A stretch of 64,000 nt of DNA from Phenylobacterium sp. (GTDB lineage: Bacteria; Pseudomonadota; Alphaproteobacteria; Caulobacterales; Caulobacteraceae). Every line of letters starts with the position of its first letter. Within the stretch, counting starts at the first letter, position 1. This document shows positions 8,296-18,244 of the stretch, one piece after another. The translations under genes were made by a program, and so were the position numbers. A model generated the notes under the pieces. The model did no database searches. It saw nothing but the letters and a program-made list of their open reading frames with translations, and was not told the DNA's origin. The stretch covers positions 1-64,000 of the forward strand of contig NZ_JAUXSP010000015.1 in NCBI RefSeq assembly GCF_030679875.1, given 5' to 3'.

Positions 8296-9471
8296 ATGCA
8301 GGGCGCCGTGACATTGCCCCCTGACTTTACGCTTCTGCAGGTCGTGCCCGAGCTGGACACCGGCGGCGCCGAGCAGACGACGATTGATATCGCCCATGCG
8401 GTGGTGCGCCGCGGCGGCAAGGCGCTGGTGGCCACCCGCGGCGGCCGCATGGCTGCGCGGCTGGAGTCCGACGGCGGCCGCCTGGCCCAGATGCCGGTCC
8501 AGACCAAGAATCCCCTGGTCATGCTGGGTAACGCCGCCCGCCTGGTGGATCTGATCCACCGCGAGGGGGTGAGCCTGGTCCATGCCCGTTCCCGGGCGCC
8601 TGCCTTCTCGGCCCTGTGGGCGGCCCAGGTCACCAATACGCCCTTCGTGGCCACCTATCACGGGGTCTACAACGCCCGCAGCCGAGTTAAGCGCTGGTAC
8701 AATGCGGTGATGACCCGGGGCGACCTGGTGATCGCCAATTCCGACTTCACCCGCGACCATGTGCTCGGCGAACATCACCTGGACCCCAGCCGCATCGTCA
8801 GCATCCCCCGAGGAATCGACCTGGAGAGGTTCAATCCCAACTGGGTAGGCCCAGAGCGGGTCGAGGCGCTGAGACAGACCTGGAACGCGCCCGTCGACCC
8901 CAGCTTGACCACCTTCCTGCTCGCCGCGCGGCTCACCCGGATCAAGGGGCACGGCACGGTCATCGCCGCCGCGGCCCGCCTGAAGGCGGAGGGACGCGGC
9001 GCATTCCGAATTCTGCTGGTGGGGGATGACCAGGGCCGTAGCGCCTACCGCGCCGAGCTCGCCGCCCAGATTGCGGAGGCCGGGCTGGGGGACCAGGTCT
9101 CCATGGTCGGGCATTGCGATGACATGCCGGCGGCCTATCTGCTGGCGGACGTCGCCATCCTGCCCTCGATCGTGCCTGAATCCTTTGGCCGAACCGCCGT
9201 GGAGCCCCAGGTGATGGGCCGGCCCGTGGTGGCCTCGGATCTGGGCGGCATGACCGAGACGGTGATCCAGGGCGAGACCGGCTGGCTGGCCGCGCCGGGT
9301 GACATTGAGGCCTGGACCAACGCCCTGGGACGGGCCATGGAGGCGGGCCCCGCTCGTCTCCAGGCCATGGGCCAAAGCGCGGCAAATCGCGCGCGGCGGC
9401 TGTATTCCGTCGACGCCATGTGCGAGGCCACATTGCAAGCCTATGAACGCGTCCTGGAGGCCAAGAGCTGA
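8296..9471 (+). CDS. Glycosyltransferase family 4 (GT-B), envelope polysaccharide/LPS
   Basis: A cytoplasmic or membrane-associated GT-B glycosyltransferase. The N-terminal VVPELDTGGAEQ is the family-4 glycine loop; the C-terminal domain has LLAARLTRIKGH and the nucleotide-sugar site PSIVPESFGRTAVEPQVMGRPVVASDLGG with the EX7E motif. About 391 residues is usual. Starts are ambiguous: ATG 8296 (used), GTG 8284, and GTG 8308 which has AGGG four bases upstream. Its stop overlaps the next gene's ATG by one base, so it is translationally coupled to the family 9 transferase. Donor and acceptor are not known; lipopolysaccharide core assembly is the likely role. Confidence 0.88.
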   Translation: MQGAVTLPPDFTLLQVVPELDTGGAEQTTIDIAHAVVRRGGKALVATRGGRMAARLESDGGRLAQMPVQTKNPLVMLGNAARLVDLIHREGVSLVHARSRAPAFSALWAAQVTNTPFVATYHGVYNARSRVKRWYNAVMTRGDLVIANSDFTRDHVLGEHHLDPSRIVSIPRGIDLERFNPNWVGPERVEALRQTWNAPVDPSLTTFLLAARLTRIKGHGTVIAAAARLKAEGRGAFRILLVGDDQGRSAYRAELAAQIAEAGLGDQVSMVGHCDDMPAAYLLADVAILPSIVPESFGRTAVEPQVMGRPVVASDLGGMTETVIQGETGWLAAPGDIEAWTNALGRAMEAGPARLQAMGQSAANRARRLYSVDAMCEATLQAYERVLEAKS

Positions 9472-10466
9472 TGGCGGCGTCCCGCGACATCAAGAAAATC
9501 CTGGTCATCAAGCTGTCGGCCATGGGGGACTTCATCCTCGCCCTGGCCGCCGCCAAGCAGATTCGCCAGGCCCATCCGAAGGCCAGGATCACCCTCCTGA
9601 CCACACCGCCCTTTGAGGGCCTCGCCAAACTATGTCCCTATTTCAATACGGTCGAGACCGACGGCCGCCCAGCGGGAGTCAGCGAGTGGCTGGCCCTGGT
9701 GGGGCGTCTGCGCAAGGCGAAGTACGACCGGGTCTATGACCTGCAGACCTCATCGCGCTCGAACCTGATCTTCCATGGGCTGCGCCCCTTCCCGCCGGAA
9801 TGGTCGGGCGTCGCCGCCGGCTGCGCCCTGCGCCACCGCAATCCCCTGCGGGAGCGTATGCACACCCTTGAGCGCCACGCCGACCAGCTCAAGGCCGCCG
9901 GCATCTGGCCAGACGCCCCCACCGAACCTGGCTCAGCCCCGGGTCCCGACGTGGCCTGGATTCTGCGCAAGGCCGAAGCGCCCCGCCCCGTCGCTGGCGG
10001 CATCGAGCCCAGACCCTATGTGCTGATGGCGCCTGGCGGCTCGGCTCACCGGCCCGAGAAACGATGGCCGGTGGAGCAGTATGGCGAACTCGCCCGCATT
10101 CTCTACGGCGTCGGCTTCGACATCGTGATCATCGGTGGGCCACAGGAAAGCGCCATGGCCAGGACGATTCAGCGCAGCGTCGGCAAGGCCCGCGACCTGA
10201 CGGGACGTACAGATCTGGCGCGAATCGCCATGCTGGGCGCTCGGGCCGCCCTGGTGGTCGGCAACGACACAGGACCGGTCCATCTGGCCGCCGCCGCCGG
10301 CCCGCCGACGATCGTCCTGTTCTCCAAGGCCTCGGATCCCATTCTCTCGGCGCCGCGGGGCCATGTGGCGGTGCTGCAGGCCGACAATCTGGCCAATATG
10401 CCCGTCTCCCAGGTGCTGCAGGCGGCCCGGGCGCTGACACGCTTTCCCGACGGGTCGAATGCTTGA
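9471..10466 (+). CDS. Glycosyltransferase family 9 (heptosyltransferase-like)
   Basis: A 331-residue protein of the ADP-heptose:LPS heptosyltransferase family. The start KILVIKLSAMGDFILALAA matches the conserved N-terminal strand-loop, and the C-terminal domain shows VVGNDTGPVHLAAAAGPPTIVLF, the hallmark GDTGPxHxA nucleotide-sugar site. It begins inside the stop codon of the preceding glycosyltransferase (TGATG arrangement), so the two are coupled and likely act in one pathway, probably addition of a heptose or similar residue to the lipopolysaccharide core at the inner membrane. Confidence 0.9.
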   Translation: MAASRDIKKILVIKLSAMGDFILALAAAKQIRQAHPKARITLLTTPPFEGLAKLCPYFNTVETDGRPAGVSEWLALVGRLRKAKYDRVYDLQTSSRSNLIFHGLRPFPPEWSGVAAGCALRHRNPLRERMHTLERHADQLKAAGIWPDAPTEPGSAPGPDVAWILRKAEAPRPVAGGIEPRPYVLMAPGGSAHRPEKRWPVEQYGELARILYGVGFDIVIIGGPQESAMARTIQRSVGKARDLTGRTDLARIAMLGARAALVVGNDTGPVHLAAAAGPPTIVLFSKASDPILSAPRGHVAVLQADNLANMPVSQVLQAARALTRFPDGSNA

Positions 10467-10558
10467 TCGCCTCCGGACGCTTCGTCATATAGTCTAGGAC
10501 GACGTCGCGCGTTTGCGCGCCTGCGATATTCACTGAAACAGACTCAGGAGCTTTGCCT

Positions 10559-11092
10559 ATTCGCCGCCCCATGCAGGCGCCGCCCACGAAGGAAGGGCCG
10601 CGCATCAACGAGGACATCCGCGTTCCGCGCGTCCTGCTGATCGATCAGCAGGGCGAGAAGCAGGGCGTCATGCCCACGTCGTCGGCTCTCGAAGCCGCCG
10701 CGGAAGCCGGCCTCGATCTGGTTGAGATCGTCCCGAACGCGGATCCGCCCGTTTGCAAGATTCTGGACTATGGAAAGTTCAAGTTCCAGGAACAGAAAAA
10801 GAAGAACGAGGCGCGCAAGCGGCAGAAGGTGGTGGAGATCAAGGAGATCAAGCTCCGCCCCAACATCGACACCCACGACTACGAGGTGAAGTCTCGCTCG
10901 ATGCACCGCTTCTTCGAAGAGGGCGACAAGGTGAAGGTCACCCTGCGCTTCCGAGGTCGCGAACTGGCTCACCCGGAACTCGGTATGAAACTTCTTCAGA
11001 AGGTGAAGGCTGACTTCGAGGAAGTGGCCAAGGTTGAGTATGAGCCCCGCATGGAGGGCCGCCAGATGATCATGATCCTGGCGCCCCGCTAA
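10559..11092 (+). CDS. infC: Translation initiation factor IF-3, probable AUU start
   Basis: Binds the 30S subunit and checks start codon-initiator tRNA pairing. The 177-residue protein shows the full IF-3 pattern: [17 protein letters not shown], the N-domain end [21 protein letters not shown], the lysine-rich linker [11 protein letters not shown], and the C-domain end [10 protein letters not shown]. No ATG fits well: AUU at 10559 lies eight bases after GGAG (10547-10550), UUG at 10553 is only two bases after it, and the first ATG (10571) would remove conserved RRP. AUU initiation is how E. coli infC is autoregulated, so AUU is my choice. The gene ends at a strong intrinsic terminator. Confidence 0.95.
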   Translation: MRRPMQAPPTKEGPRINEDIRVPRVLLIDQQGEKQGVMPTSSALEAAAEAGLDLVEIVPNADPPVCKILDYGKFKFQEQKKKNEARKRQKVVEIKEIKLRPNIDTHDYEVKSRSMHRFFEEGDKVKVTLRFRGRELAHPELGMKLLQKVKADFEEVAKVEYEPRMEGRQMIMILAPR

Positions 11093-11117
11093 CGACGGCC
11101 ACATACGCAAGACAGAA

Positions 11118-11146
11118 GGGGCCGGCGGCGACGTCGGCCCTTTTTT
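11118..11146 (+). terminator. Intrinsic terminator of infC
   Basis: GGGCCG (11119-11124) pairs with CGGCCC (11135-11140) around a ten-base loop and is followed at once by six T residues (11141-11146). This is a standard rho-independent terminator 26 bases after the infC stop. Confidence 0.85.
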
Positions 11147-11247
11147 GACGCCGCCGCCACGCCTGCTGAGGGGGACTGGCCGGGCCGTCAGAAAATCTCG
11201 TTATGAGAGCCCTTGCCGGACTCCTGGGCTGCGCCTAACACCGGGCT

Positions 11248-12501
11248 ATGTCGAAGACTGCGCCTGGCGCGGCGACTCCGTCCGCTATGGCTGCGCCGTC
11301 GCTGATCGCCGTCGTCTTCATCAATATGCTGGGCTTCGGGATCATCGTCCCGTTGCTGCCCTTCTACGCCAAGTCTTTTGACGCCCCAGCCTGGCAGATC
11401 GCCCTGATCTTCTCGGCCTATTCGGCCGGCGCCTTTTTTGGCGAGCCCTTCTGGGGGAGGCTTTCCGACCGCTATGGCCGCAAGCCGATCCTGATCAGCA
11501 CCATCGCCGGCAACTGCCTCTGCTACCTGGCCCTGGCCTTCGCCCCCAATGTCTGGATCGCGCTCGCCGTCCGGTTCCTGGGCGGCCTGGCCAGCGGCAA
11601 CGGCTCGGTGATCCAGGGCTACATCGCCGACGTCACCCCCCCGGAGAAGCGCGCCCGACGGATGTCGCACATGGGGGCGGCCTGGAACGTCGGCCTGATC
11701 GTCGGCCCTTCGGTGGGCGGGATCTTCGCCCACCCGGAGGCCGGACCGCTAGGCTTCCGACTGCCGCTGCTGATCGCCTCGGGCCTGGCGGCGGCCTCGG
11801 CCCTGTCCATCCTGGTTTTCATCCGTGAGAGCCGCGCCCGCGAGGAGGTCTTCGAGCATCAGCCGAGCCGCTGGTCGGCCATTGGTGAGGCGGTGCGCCA
11901 CCCCGTTGTGGGGCGCCTGATGCTGCTGACCTTCATGGTCGGCTTCGCCTTCACCGGCGTTGAATCCATATTCGGTCTCTGGACCCAGGCCCGGTTCGAC
12001 TGGGGTCCGCGGGAGATCGGCGTCTGCTTCGCCTTTGTCGGCGTCTGTGCGGCGACCACCCAGATGTTTGTCACCGGCCGCCTGTCGGAGCGCTATGGCG
12101 AGGGACCTATGCTGGCGGTCGGCATGGCCCTGACCCTGGTCAGCGCGCTGGCCCAGCCCTTCGCGCCCAATGGGACTGTGGTCATCGCCCTGATGTGCGC
12201 CATGGCGGTGGGCCAGTCGGTGGCCTTCCCCAATGTCACCGCGCTGATCTCCCGCACCGCCGACCCCAGCCGAACCGGCCAGATCCTGGGGTTGAACAAC
12301 GCCATGGGCGCTTTGGCCCGGGTGATTGGCCCCCTCTGTGCGGGCCTGGCCTTTGCGGGCGTCTCCATTCACGGGCCGTTTTTCATCGCCGCCCTGATGC
12401 TGGCCCCAGCCATATGGCTGGCCCTGGCGGCCAGCCGGCGGGCGCCGGCCCTCAAATCTCAGACTGATGATGACGCCGCCGTCGAGAGCAGTCGGCCGTG
12501 A
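11248..12501 (+). CDS. MFS transporter, drug/H+ antiporter type (first of tandem pair)
   Basis: A 417-residue, 12-helix major facilitator protein of the inner membrane. Motif A between helices 2 and 3 reads GRLSDRYGRKP, and motif C-like glycines occur in helix 5 (GLIVGPSVGG). The overall pattern resembles the TetA/DHA1 antiporter branch, so proton-driven efflux is the likely mode, substrate unknown. Its last four bases (GTGA) contain the start of the next gene, a close paralogue, suggesting a coupled pair born by tandem duplication. The pair sits between infC and rpmI. Confidence 0.88.
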   Translation: MSKTAPGAATPSAMAAPSLIAVVFINMLGFGIIVPLLPFYAKSFDAPAWQIALIFSAYSAGAFFGEPFWGRLSDRYGRKPILISTIAGNCLCYLALAFAPNVWIALAVRFLGGLASGNGSVIQGYIADVTPPEKRARRMSHMGAAWNVGLIVGPSVGGIFAHPEAGPLGFRLPLLIASGLAAASALSILVFIRESRAREEVFEHQPSRWSAIGEAVRHPVVGRLMLLTFMVGFAFTGVESIFGLWTQARFDWGPREIGVCFAFVGVCAATTQMFVTGRLSERYGEGPMLAVGMALTLVSALAQPFAPNGTVVIALMCAMAVGQSVAFPNVTALISRTADPSRTGQILGLNNAMGALARVIGPLCAGLAFAGVSIHGPFFIAALMLAPAIWLALAASRRAPALKSQTDDDAAVESSRP

Positions 12502-13712
12502 CGCCCGGGGCGCCCAAGGATGATCCCAGGGCGCTGATCGTCCTTCTGTCGGTCATCTTCCTGAACATGGCGGGCTTTGGCCTCGTCATCCCGCTGCTGC
12601 CCTTCTTTGGCCAGGCCTTCGACGCCCCGGCCTGGCAGATCACCCTGATGTTCTCGGCCTTTTCGGTGGGGCAGTTCCTGGGCGAACCCTTCTGGGGCAA
12701 GTTGTCGGACCGCATCGGTCGGCGGCCGGTGCTGATCCTCACCACCGTCGGCGGCGCGCTGGCCTATGTGGCCCTGGCGCTGGCGCCCGGCATCTGGGCG
12801 GCGCTCGCCGTGCGTCTGGTGAGCGGCTTCCTGTCTGGCAACATCTCGACCCTGCAGGGCTACCTGGCCGACATCACCCCGCCTCATCAGCGCGCCGGGC
12901 GCATGGGGATCATGGGCTCGGCCTTCTCCATGGGCTTCATGGTGGGGCCGGCCCTGGGCGGCCTGCTGGCCCGGCCTGAGCTTGGACCAGCGGGCTTCCA
13001 GATCCCGCTCTATGTCGCCGCAGCCTTCGGCCTCACCTCGGCCCTGGGCGTCGTCCTGTTCATGCGCGAGACCATCGTCCCCCGGGCCAAGGACACGCCG
13101 AGGCCGGCGGCCCAGCCGAGGGGCGCCGCCTTGCGGACCGCCCTGGCCGATCCGGTCATCCTGCGGGTCTTCCTGATCAGCTTCGTCACCATTTCGGGCT
13201 TCGCCGGCATCGAGGCCACCTATGGCCTGTGGACCGAGGCCCGGTTCGGCTGGGGGCCGCGGGAGATCGGCCTGGCCTTTGTTCTGGCCGGCGTGATCGG
13301 GGTCGTCGCGCAAGGGTCGCTGACCGGCATGCTGGTCCGCCGCTATGGAGAGGGTCGGGTCCTCCTGGCCGGGCTGTGCTTCATGTTCGTGGGCATGCTG
13401 ACCCAATTCGCCGCCGTCGGCTGGCCCATGGCCGTCGTGGGCCTGGCCATCGTGGTGTTTGGCCAGTCCATCACCTTCCCCAACCTGGTGGCGCTGATCT
13501 CCATGGCCACGCCATCGGAGCGACAGGGCGAGGTGCTGGGCCTGAACATGTCCAACAGCGCGCTGGCCCGAATCGGGGGGCCCATACTGGCGGGTCAGCT
13601 ATTCTCGCTGGTGGCGCCCGGCGCGCCCTTCGCCCTGACAGCCCTGCTGATCCTGCCGGCCATCTGGCTTTGCCTGCAGATCATGGCCAGGGTTCCTGAT
13701 CGCCGGGCCTGA
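12498..13712 (+). CDS. MFS transporter, paralogue of the preceding gene
   Basis: A 404-residue 12-helix MFS protein starting at GTG 12498 inside the stop of the previous gene. It is clearly paralogous: [20 protein letters not shown] and [16 protein letters not shown] match, residue by residue, the corresponding stretches of its neighbour, and the second half has the same WGPREIG and [15 protein letters not shown] segments. Two full-length MFS proteins translated in a coupled way could form heteromeric or sequential exporters, though most MFS proteins act alone. Substrate unknown. Confidence 0.88.
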   Translation: MTPGAPKDDPRALIVLLSVIFLNMAGFGLVIPLLPFFGQAFDAPAWQITLMFSAFSVGQFLGEPFWGKLSDRIGRRPVLILTTVGGALAYVALALAPGIWAALAVRLVSGFLSGNISTLQGYLADITPPHQRAGRMGIMGSAFSMGFMVGPALGGLLARPELGPAGFQIPLYVAAAFGLTSALGVVLFMRETIVPRAKDTPRPAAQPRGAALRTALADPVILRVFLISFVTISGFAGIEATYGLWTEARFGWGPREIGLAFVLAGVIGVVAQGSLTGMLVRRYGEGRVLLAGLCFMFVGMLTQFAAVGWPMAVVGLAIVVFGQSITFPNLVALISMATPSERQGEVLGLNMSNSALARIGGPILAGQLFSLVAPGAPFALTALLILPAIWLCLQIMARVPDRRA

Positions 13713-13832
13713 TCGGCGCCCCCAAGGGGGTGGCGGACTTGCCTTTTCCTCGGGGTTGGCGTAAGCACCCGCCCCTTCGGAGCCGTCTGGCCAACAGGCA
13801 TGCCAGGACGGTTCATCAATACGCCAGAGGAC

Positions 13833-13849
13833 GGGGCGCCTGGCGCCCC
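13833..13849 (+). promoter_or_regulatory. Hairpin immediately upstream of rpmI
   Basis: GGGGCGC (13833-13839) pairs perfectly with GCGCCCC (13843-13849) around CTG, ending nine bases before the rpmI ATG and covering the normal ribosome-site region. The only purine stretch after it is a weak AAGTGAA. Such a structure could control L35-L20 translation, as L20 autoregulates this operon in other bacteria, but the known leader folds are different. Confidence 0.4.
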
Positions 13850-13858
13850 GCAAGTGAA

Positions 13859-14059
13859 ATGCCGAAACTGAAGACGAAGTCAGGCGCCAAAAAGCGCTTC
13901 AAACTGACGGCGACGGGCAAGATCAAGGCCGGCGTCGCGGGCAAGCGCCACCGGCTCATCAGCCATAACAGCAAGTACATCCGCCAGAACCGCGGCACCA
14001 AGGTCATGAGCGCGGCCGATACCCGCATCATCAAGACCTTCCTGCCCTACGGCCTGTGA
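13859..14059 (+). CDS. rpmI: 50S ribosomal protein L35
   Basis: A 66-residue basic protein of exactly the usual L35 length: [20 protein letters not shown] at the start, then [12 protein letters not shown] and a C-terminal LPYGL. It is a component of the large ribosomal subunit. The frame is open further upstream, but only ATG 13859 gives the conserved N-terminus. It precedes rplT by 17 bases, the standard rpmI-rplT pair. Unlike E. coli, infC is separated from it by a terminator and two MFS genes. Confidence 0.97.
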   Translation: MPKLKTKSGAKKRFKLTATGKIKAGVAGKRHRLISHNSKYIRQNRGTKVMSAADTRIIKTFLPYGL

Positions 14060-14076
14060 TCGGGAGCACATAAGAT

Positions 14077-14433
14077 ATGGCACGCGTCAAACGCGGTGTG
14101 GTCGCCCACGCCCGACACAAAAAAGTTCTCGAGCAGGCCAAGGGCTTCTATGGCCGCCGCAAGAACACCATCCGGACCGCCAAGGCCGCCGTCGACAAGG
14201 CCGGCCAGTACGCCTATCGCGACCGCAGGGTGCGCAAGCGTAACTTCCGCTCGCTGTGGATCCAGCGGATCAATGCGGCGGCGCGCCTGGAAGGCATGAC
14301 CTATTCGACCTTCATCTTTGGCCTCGACAAGGCCGGGATCGAGATGGATCGCAAGGTGCTCGCCGATATCGCGGGCAACGATCCGATCGGTTTCAAGGCC
14401 ATCGCCGACAAGGTTCGCGCCGCGCTGGCTTAA
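14077..14433 (+). CDS. rplT: 50S ribosomal protein L20
   Basis: A 118-residue protein with canonical L20 sequence: [32 protein letters not shown], the [21 protein letters not shown] core, and [20 protein letters not shown]. It binds 23S rRNA early in 50S assembly and in other bacteria represses its own operon. It is followed by two hairpins, the second an intrinsic terminator (14474-14507), so rpmI-rplT forms its own transcription unit ahead of pheS. Confidence 0.98.
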   Translation: MARVKRGVVAHARHKKVLEQAKGFYGRRKNTIRTAKAAVDKAGQYAYRDRRVRKRNFRSLWIQRINAAARLEGMTYSTFIFGLDKAGIEMDRKVLADIAGNDPIGFKAIADKVRAALA

Positions 14434-14440
14434 GGATTGC

Positions 14441-14460
14441 GGAGGGCTTCCGAGCCCTCC
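14441..14460 (+). terminator. Hairpin after rplT without T-run
   Basis: GGAGGGC (14441-14447) and GCCCTCC (14454-14460) form a seven-bp stem with a six-base loop directly after the rplT stop. It lacks a T-run and shares the core AGGGC/GCCCT with the true terminator 14 bases further on, so it may protect the 3' end or act with it. Confidence 0.4.
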
Positions 14461-14473
14461 TCCGATCTCACTG

Positions 14474-14507
14474 AAAGCCCTCCGGCGTCACCGCCGGAGG
14501 GCTTTTT
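14474..14507 (+). terminator. Intrinsic terminator of rpmI-rplT
   Basis: AGCCCTCCGGCG (14476-14487) pairs perfectly with CGCCGGAGGGCT (14492-14503) around a four-base loop, flanked by A residues before and five T residues after. This is a strong rho-independent terminator between rplT and pheS. Confidence 0.92.
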
Positions 14508-14555
14508 GCTGCGCGCCCTTCCCGCTGATACGACCACGCGATAGAGCACCCAGGC

Positions 14556-15665
14556 ATGACCGATCTGAACACATTGAAGACCGACCTGATCGCCCAGGTG
14601 GACGCCGCCCCTGACGCCGCCGCCCTGGAAGCGATCCGCATTTCAGCCCTCGGCAAGAGCGGCCAGATTTCCGAGCTGTTGAAGTCGCTCGGCAAGATGA
14701 GCCCCGACGAGCGCCGGGAGCAGGGCCCGCTGATCAACGGCCTACGCGACGCCGTGGCTGCGCGCCTGGCCGAGCGCAAGGCTGCGATGGACGCCGCCGA
14801 GCTAGATCGTCGCCTGGCCGCCGAAAGCGTCGACCTCTCCCTGCCCGCACCGCCGCGCCGCCGCGGCAGCGTCCATCCGACCATGCAGGTGATGGACGAG
14901 ATGGTCTCGATCTTCGCTGAGATGGGATTCTCGGTGGCCGAAGGGCCCGACATCGAGACCGACTTCAATAATTTCACCGCGCTGAACTTCCCGCCCAAAC
15001 ATCCGGCGCGGGAGATGCACGACACCTTCTTCATGGCCCCCGACGAGGCCGGCGAGCGCAAGGTGCTGCGCACCCATACCAGCCCCGTCCAGGTGCGGGT
15101 GATGCGCCAGATCAATGAGAAGGTCCCGGCCTGGGTCGCCACGGGCCAGGAGCCGCCGATCCGCGTGGTGGTGCCCGGCCGCACCTATCGCTGCGACTCC
15201 GACGCCACCCACACGCCGATGTTCCATCAGATGGAAGGTCTCGTGATCGACAAGGCGGTCCATATGGGCCACCTGAAATGGACGCTTGAGACCTTCATCT
15301 CGCGGTTCTTCGAGACCGAGGGCGTGGTCAGCCGCTTCCGGCCGCACCACTTCCCCTTCACCGAGCCCTCGGCCGAGATGGACGTCCAGTGCGACCGTTC
15401 GGGCGGCGACATCAAGATCGGCCAGGGGACCGACTGGCTGGAGGTGGTGGGCTGCGGGATGGTGCATCCCAATGTGCTGCGCAACTGCGGCCTGGACCCC
15501 GAGATCTGGCAGGGCTTCGCCTTCGGCTTCGGCGTCGACCGGCTGGGCATGCTGAAGTACGGCATGCCGGACCTGCGCGACATGTTCGCCGGCGACACCC
15601 GCTGGCTCGGCCACTACGGCTTCTCTCCCTTCGCCGCCCCCAACCCGGCCACGGGACTGAGCTGA
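14556..15665 (+). CDS. pheS: Phenylalanine-tRNA ligase alpha subunit
   Basis: Catalytic subunit of the (alpha-beta)2 enzyme that charges tRNA-Phe. The 369-residue protein has an N-terminal coiled-coil arm (about 1-95), then the class II core beginning [22 protein letters not shown]. Motif 2 is around [13 protein letters not shown] and [20 protein letters not shown]; motif 3 is [14 protein letters not shown] near residue 325. PheT follows after 111 bases in the same direction; the gap contains GC-rich sequence with no obvious terminator, so the genes are probably co-transcribed. Confidence 0.98.
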   Translation: MTDLNTLKTDLIAQVDAAPDAAALEAIRISALGKSGQISELLKSLGKMSPDERREQGPLINGLRDAVAARLAERKAAMDAAELDRRLAAESVDLSLPAPPRRRGSVHPTMQVMDEMVSIFAEMGFSVAEGPDIETDFNNFTALNFPPKHPAREMHDTFFMAPDEAGERKVLRTHTSPVQVRVMRQINEKVPAWVATGQEPPIRVVVPGRTYRCDSDATHTPMFHQMEGLVIDKAVHMGHLKWTLETFISRFFETEGVVSRFRPHHFPFTEPSAEMDVQCDRSGGDIKIGQGTDWLEVVGCGMVHPNVLRNCGLDPEIWQGFAFGFGVDRLGMLKYGMPDLRDMFAGDTRWLGHYGFSPFAAPNPATGLS

Positions 15666-15776
15666 CCACTGTTCGAAGCGCCCCCTCTTTCGGGGCGCCC
15701 CCGGCGCAGGCGCGAGACCCCCTCGCCGCCTGCCCAGCCCCCTCGCAGGAGGGGATGGACCTGACGAGCTGACACG

Positions 15777-18209
15777 ATGAAGTTCACCCTTTCCTGGCTC
15801 AAGGAACACCTGGAAACCCAGGCCACCGTCGATCAGGTGGTCGAGGCCATGACCATGGCCGGCCTGGAGGTCGAGCATGTGGAGAACCCGGCGGCCAAGC
15901 TGGCGGCCTTCTCCGTGGCCAAGATCGTCGAGGCCGTGCAGCACCCCAATGCGGACCGCCTGCGGGTCTGCCAGGTGGACACCAGGGACGGCCGCAAGGA
16001 GATCGTCTGCGGCGCCCCCAATGCGCGGGTCGGCCTGACCACCATCTATGCGCCGCTAGGCGCCTTTGTGCCGGGCTCGGGCATCACCCTGGAGGCGCGG
16101 CCCGTCCGCGGCGTGGTCTCCAACGGCATGCTGTGTTCGGCGTCCGAGCTTGAGACCGCCGAAGAATCCGACGGCATCCTGGAACTGCCAAGCGATCTCG
16201 CGGTGGGAACCTCGGCCGCCGAGGCGCTGGGCCTGGAAGCGGTCATTGACTTCGAAGTGACGCCGAACCGCCCCGACTGGCTGGGCGTCGTGGGCATCGC
16301 CCGTGACCTCGCCGCCGCCGGGCTCGGCACACTGAAGGACACCGCGGTCGATCCGGTGAAGGGCGCCTTTCCCTGTCCGGTCTCCGTCCGGCTGGACAGC
16401 CCTGAGGCCTGCCCGATCTTCGCCGGACGCCTGATCCGGGGCGTGAAGAACGGCCCCTCGCCGGCCTGGCTGCAGCAGAAGCTGATCTCCATCGGCCTGC
16501 GCCCGATCAATACGCTGGTCGATATCACCAACCTGATCTCCTACGACCGGGCCCGGCCCCTGCACGTCTATGACCGGGCCAAGATGGTCGGTGACGTGAT
16601 CGTGGCCCGCCTGGGGGTAGGCCGGGATGCGAGCGCGCCGACCCATACCGATGAGCCGACGCCGGCCCAGCATCGCGACGAACAGCTGATCGCCCTTGAC
16701 GGCAAGACCTACGACATCACCTCGGAGATGTGCGTCATCGCCGATGCGGGCGGGGAGCGGCCGGTGGGCCTGGGCGGCGTCATGGGCGGCGAGAGCACCG
16801 GTTGTTCGGAGGACACCACAGAGGTGTTCGTCGAGAGCGCCTGGTTTGATCCGATCCGCACGGCGCAGACCGGCCGCACCACCGGCATCACCTCGGACGC
16901 CCAGTACCGCTTCGCCCGGGGCGTCGATCCGGGCTTCGTGGTCGATGGGCTGGAGCTGGCCACCCGTCTGATCCTGGAGCTCTGCGGCGGCGAGGCCTCC
17001 GAGGTCGTGGTCGCTGGGGCAGCGCCCGCGGCGCCTGGACCCATCAGCTTTGACCGGAGCTATGTGCGCCAGCTCACCGGCCTCGCCCTGAGCGATGACC
17101 GCATCGACCAGATCCTGCGGGACCTGGGCTTCGCCGTGGACGGCTCAAGCGTCACCCCCCCCACCTGGCGGCGCGACGTCGAGGGCCGGGCCGACCTGGT
17201 GGAGGAGGTCGCCCGGATCGAGGGCTATGACGCCCTGCCCATCGAGCCCCTGCCCGACATGCCACGGCCAGCCGGCGGCGTGCTGAGCGTCCGCCAGGGC
17301 CGGATGCGCACCGCCCGTCGGGCCATGGCCGCCCTGGGCTATGCCGAGACGGTCAGCTGGAGCTTCCTGCCGCGCAGCGCCGCGCGCCTGTTCGGCGGCG
17401 GCGGTGACGCCCTGATGGTCGCCAATCCGATCTCAGCGGACCTGGACTGCATGCGGCCCTCGGTCCTGCCCAACCTGATCGAGGCGGCTGGACGGAACGC
17501 CCGCAAGGGTTTCGCCGATGTGGCCCTGTTCGAGATCGGGCCGATCTACCGCGGCGATGAGCCGGCCGACCAGTCTGTGGTGGTGGCGGGCCTGATCGCC
17601 CCCCATGCCCCGCGCCGCTGGGATGGCGGCGGCGATGATCCGCTGTTCGCGCTCAAGGCTGATTTGATGGCCCTGCTCGATGAACTGGGCGCGCCGGCCC
17701 TGCAGACGGCCCAAGGCTCGTCGTCGTCCTGGTGGCACCCGGGCCGCTCGGCCCGCCTGCAGCTTGGCCCCAAGACCATCGTCGCCGAGTTTGGCGAGCT
17801 GCATCCCCAGGTCTTGAAGGCCCTGGACGTGGCGGGCCCGGTGCTGGCCTTCGAGCTGAATTTCGACGCCCTGCCGGAAGGCAAGCGCAAGGCGGTGAAG
17901 ACCAAGGCGGCGCTTTCGCTGTCGCCCCACATGCCGCTCAGCCGCGACTTCGCCTTTGTGGTCGATGAAGCCGTCGCCGCAGGCGATCTGATCCGGGCGG
18001 TGGCCGGCGCCGACAAGGCGCTGATCGCCCAGGCGCGAGTCTTCGACGTCTATCGTGGTCCCGGATTGGGCGAGGGCGTGAAGTCCCTGGCGGTCGAGGT
18101 CCTGGTCCAGCCGCAGGACCACACCCTGGCTGAGGCCGAGATCGAGCAGCTTTCGGCCAAGGTGGTGGCGGCCGCCGCCAAGGCCGTGGGCGCCAAGCTG
18201 CGCAGCTAA
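15777..18209 (+). CDS. pheT: Phenylalanine-tRNA ligase beta subunit
   Basis: The 810-residue beta subunit of phenylalanyl-tRNA synthetase. In order: N-terminal [13 protein letters not shown], a tRNA-binding OB domain (about 40-150), the B3/4 editing domain that removes mischarged tyrosine, the B5 domain ([27 protein letters not shown] around 455-485), a catalytic-like core, and the C-terminal ferredoxin-fold anticodon-binding domain ([16 protein letters not shown] to the end). A 20-residue stretch near 280-300 (rich in Thr, Pro, Glu) looks like a lineage-specific insert. It converges with the DUF1134 gene at a strong hairpin. Confidence 0.97.
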   Translation: MKFTLSWLKEHLETQATVDQVVEAMTMAGLEVEHVENPAAKLAAFSVAKIVEAVQHPNADRLRVCQVDTRDGRKEIVCGAPNARVGLTTIYAPLGAFVPGSGITLEARPVRGVVSNGMLCSASELETAEESDGILELPSDLAVGTSAAEALGLEAVIDFEVTPNRPDWLGVVGIARDLAAAGLGTLKDTAVDPVKGAFPCPVSVRLDSPEACPIFAGRLIRGVKNGPSPAWLQQKLISIGLRPINTLVDITNLISYDRARPLHVYDRAKMVGDVIVARLGVGRDASAPTHTDEPTPAQHRDEQLIALDGKTYDITSEMCVIADAGGERPVGLGGVMGGESTGCSEDTTEVFVESAWFDPIRTAQTGRTTGITSDAQYRFARGVDPGFVVDGLELATRLILELCGGEASEVVVAGAAPAAPGPISFDRSYVRQLTGLALSDDRIDQILRDLGFAVDGSSVTPPTWRRDVEGRADLVEEVARIEGYDALPIEPLPDMPRPAGGVLSVRQGRMRTARRAMAALGYAETVSWSFLPRSAARLFGGGGDALMVANPISADLDCMRPSVLPNLIEAAGRNARKGFADVALFEIGPIYRGDEPADQSVVVAGLIAPHAPRRWDGGGDDPLFALKADLMALLDELGAPALQTAQGSSSSWWHPGRSARLQLGPKTIVAEFGELHPQVLKALDVAGPVLAFELNFDALPEGKRKAVKTKAALSLSPHMPLSRDFAFVVDEAVAAGDLIRAVAGADKALIAQARVFDVYRGPGLGEGVKSLAVEVLVQPQDHTLAEAEIEQLSAKVVAAAAKAVGAKLRS

Positions 18210-18214
18210 GGCCT

Positions 18215-18239
18215 ACGGGCGCGGCATGGCCGCGCCCGT
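18215..18239. terminator. Hairpin between convergent pheT and DUF1134 genes
   Basis: ACGGGCGCGGC (18215-18225) and GCCGCGCCCGT (18229-18239) form a perfect eleven-bp stem with an ATG loop. It sits between two convergent stops and serves both strands by symmetry. No T-run follows in either direction, so termination may be rho-assisted. Confidence 0.55.
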
Positions 18240-18244
18240 CTGAC

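Noticed and set aside
8296..9471. Sulfoquinovosyltransferase (SqdX) identity for the family 4 glycosyltransferase
   Set aside because: The N-terminal motif is GGAEQ-type, common in LPS transferases, and does not resemble the SqdX start; it is also separated from sqdB by a convergent gene.
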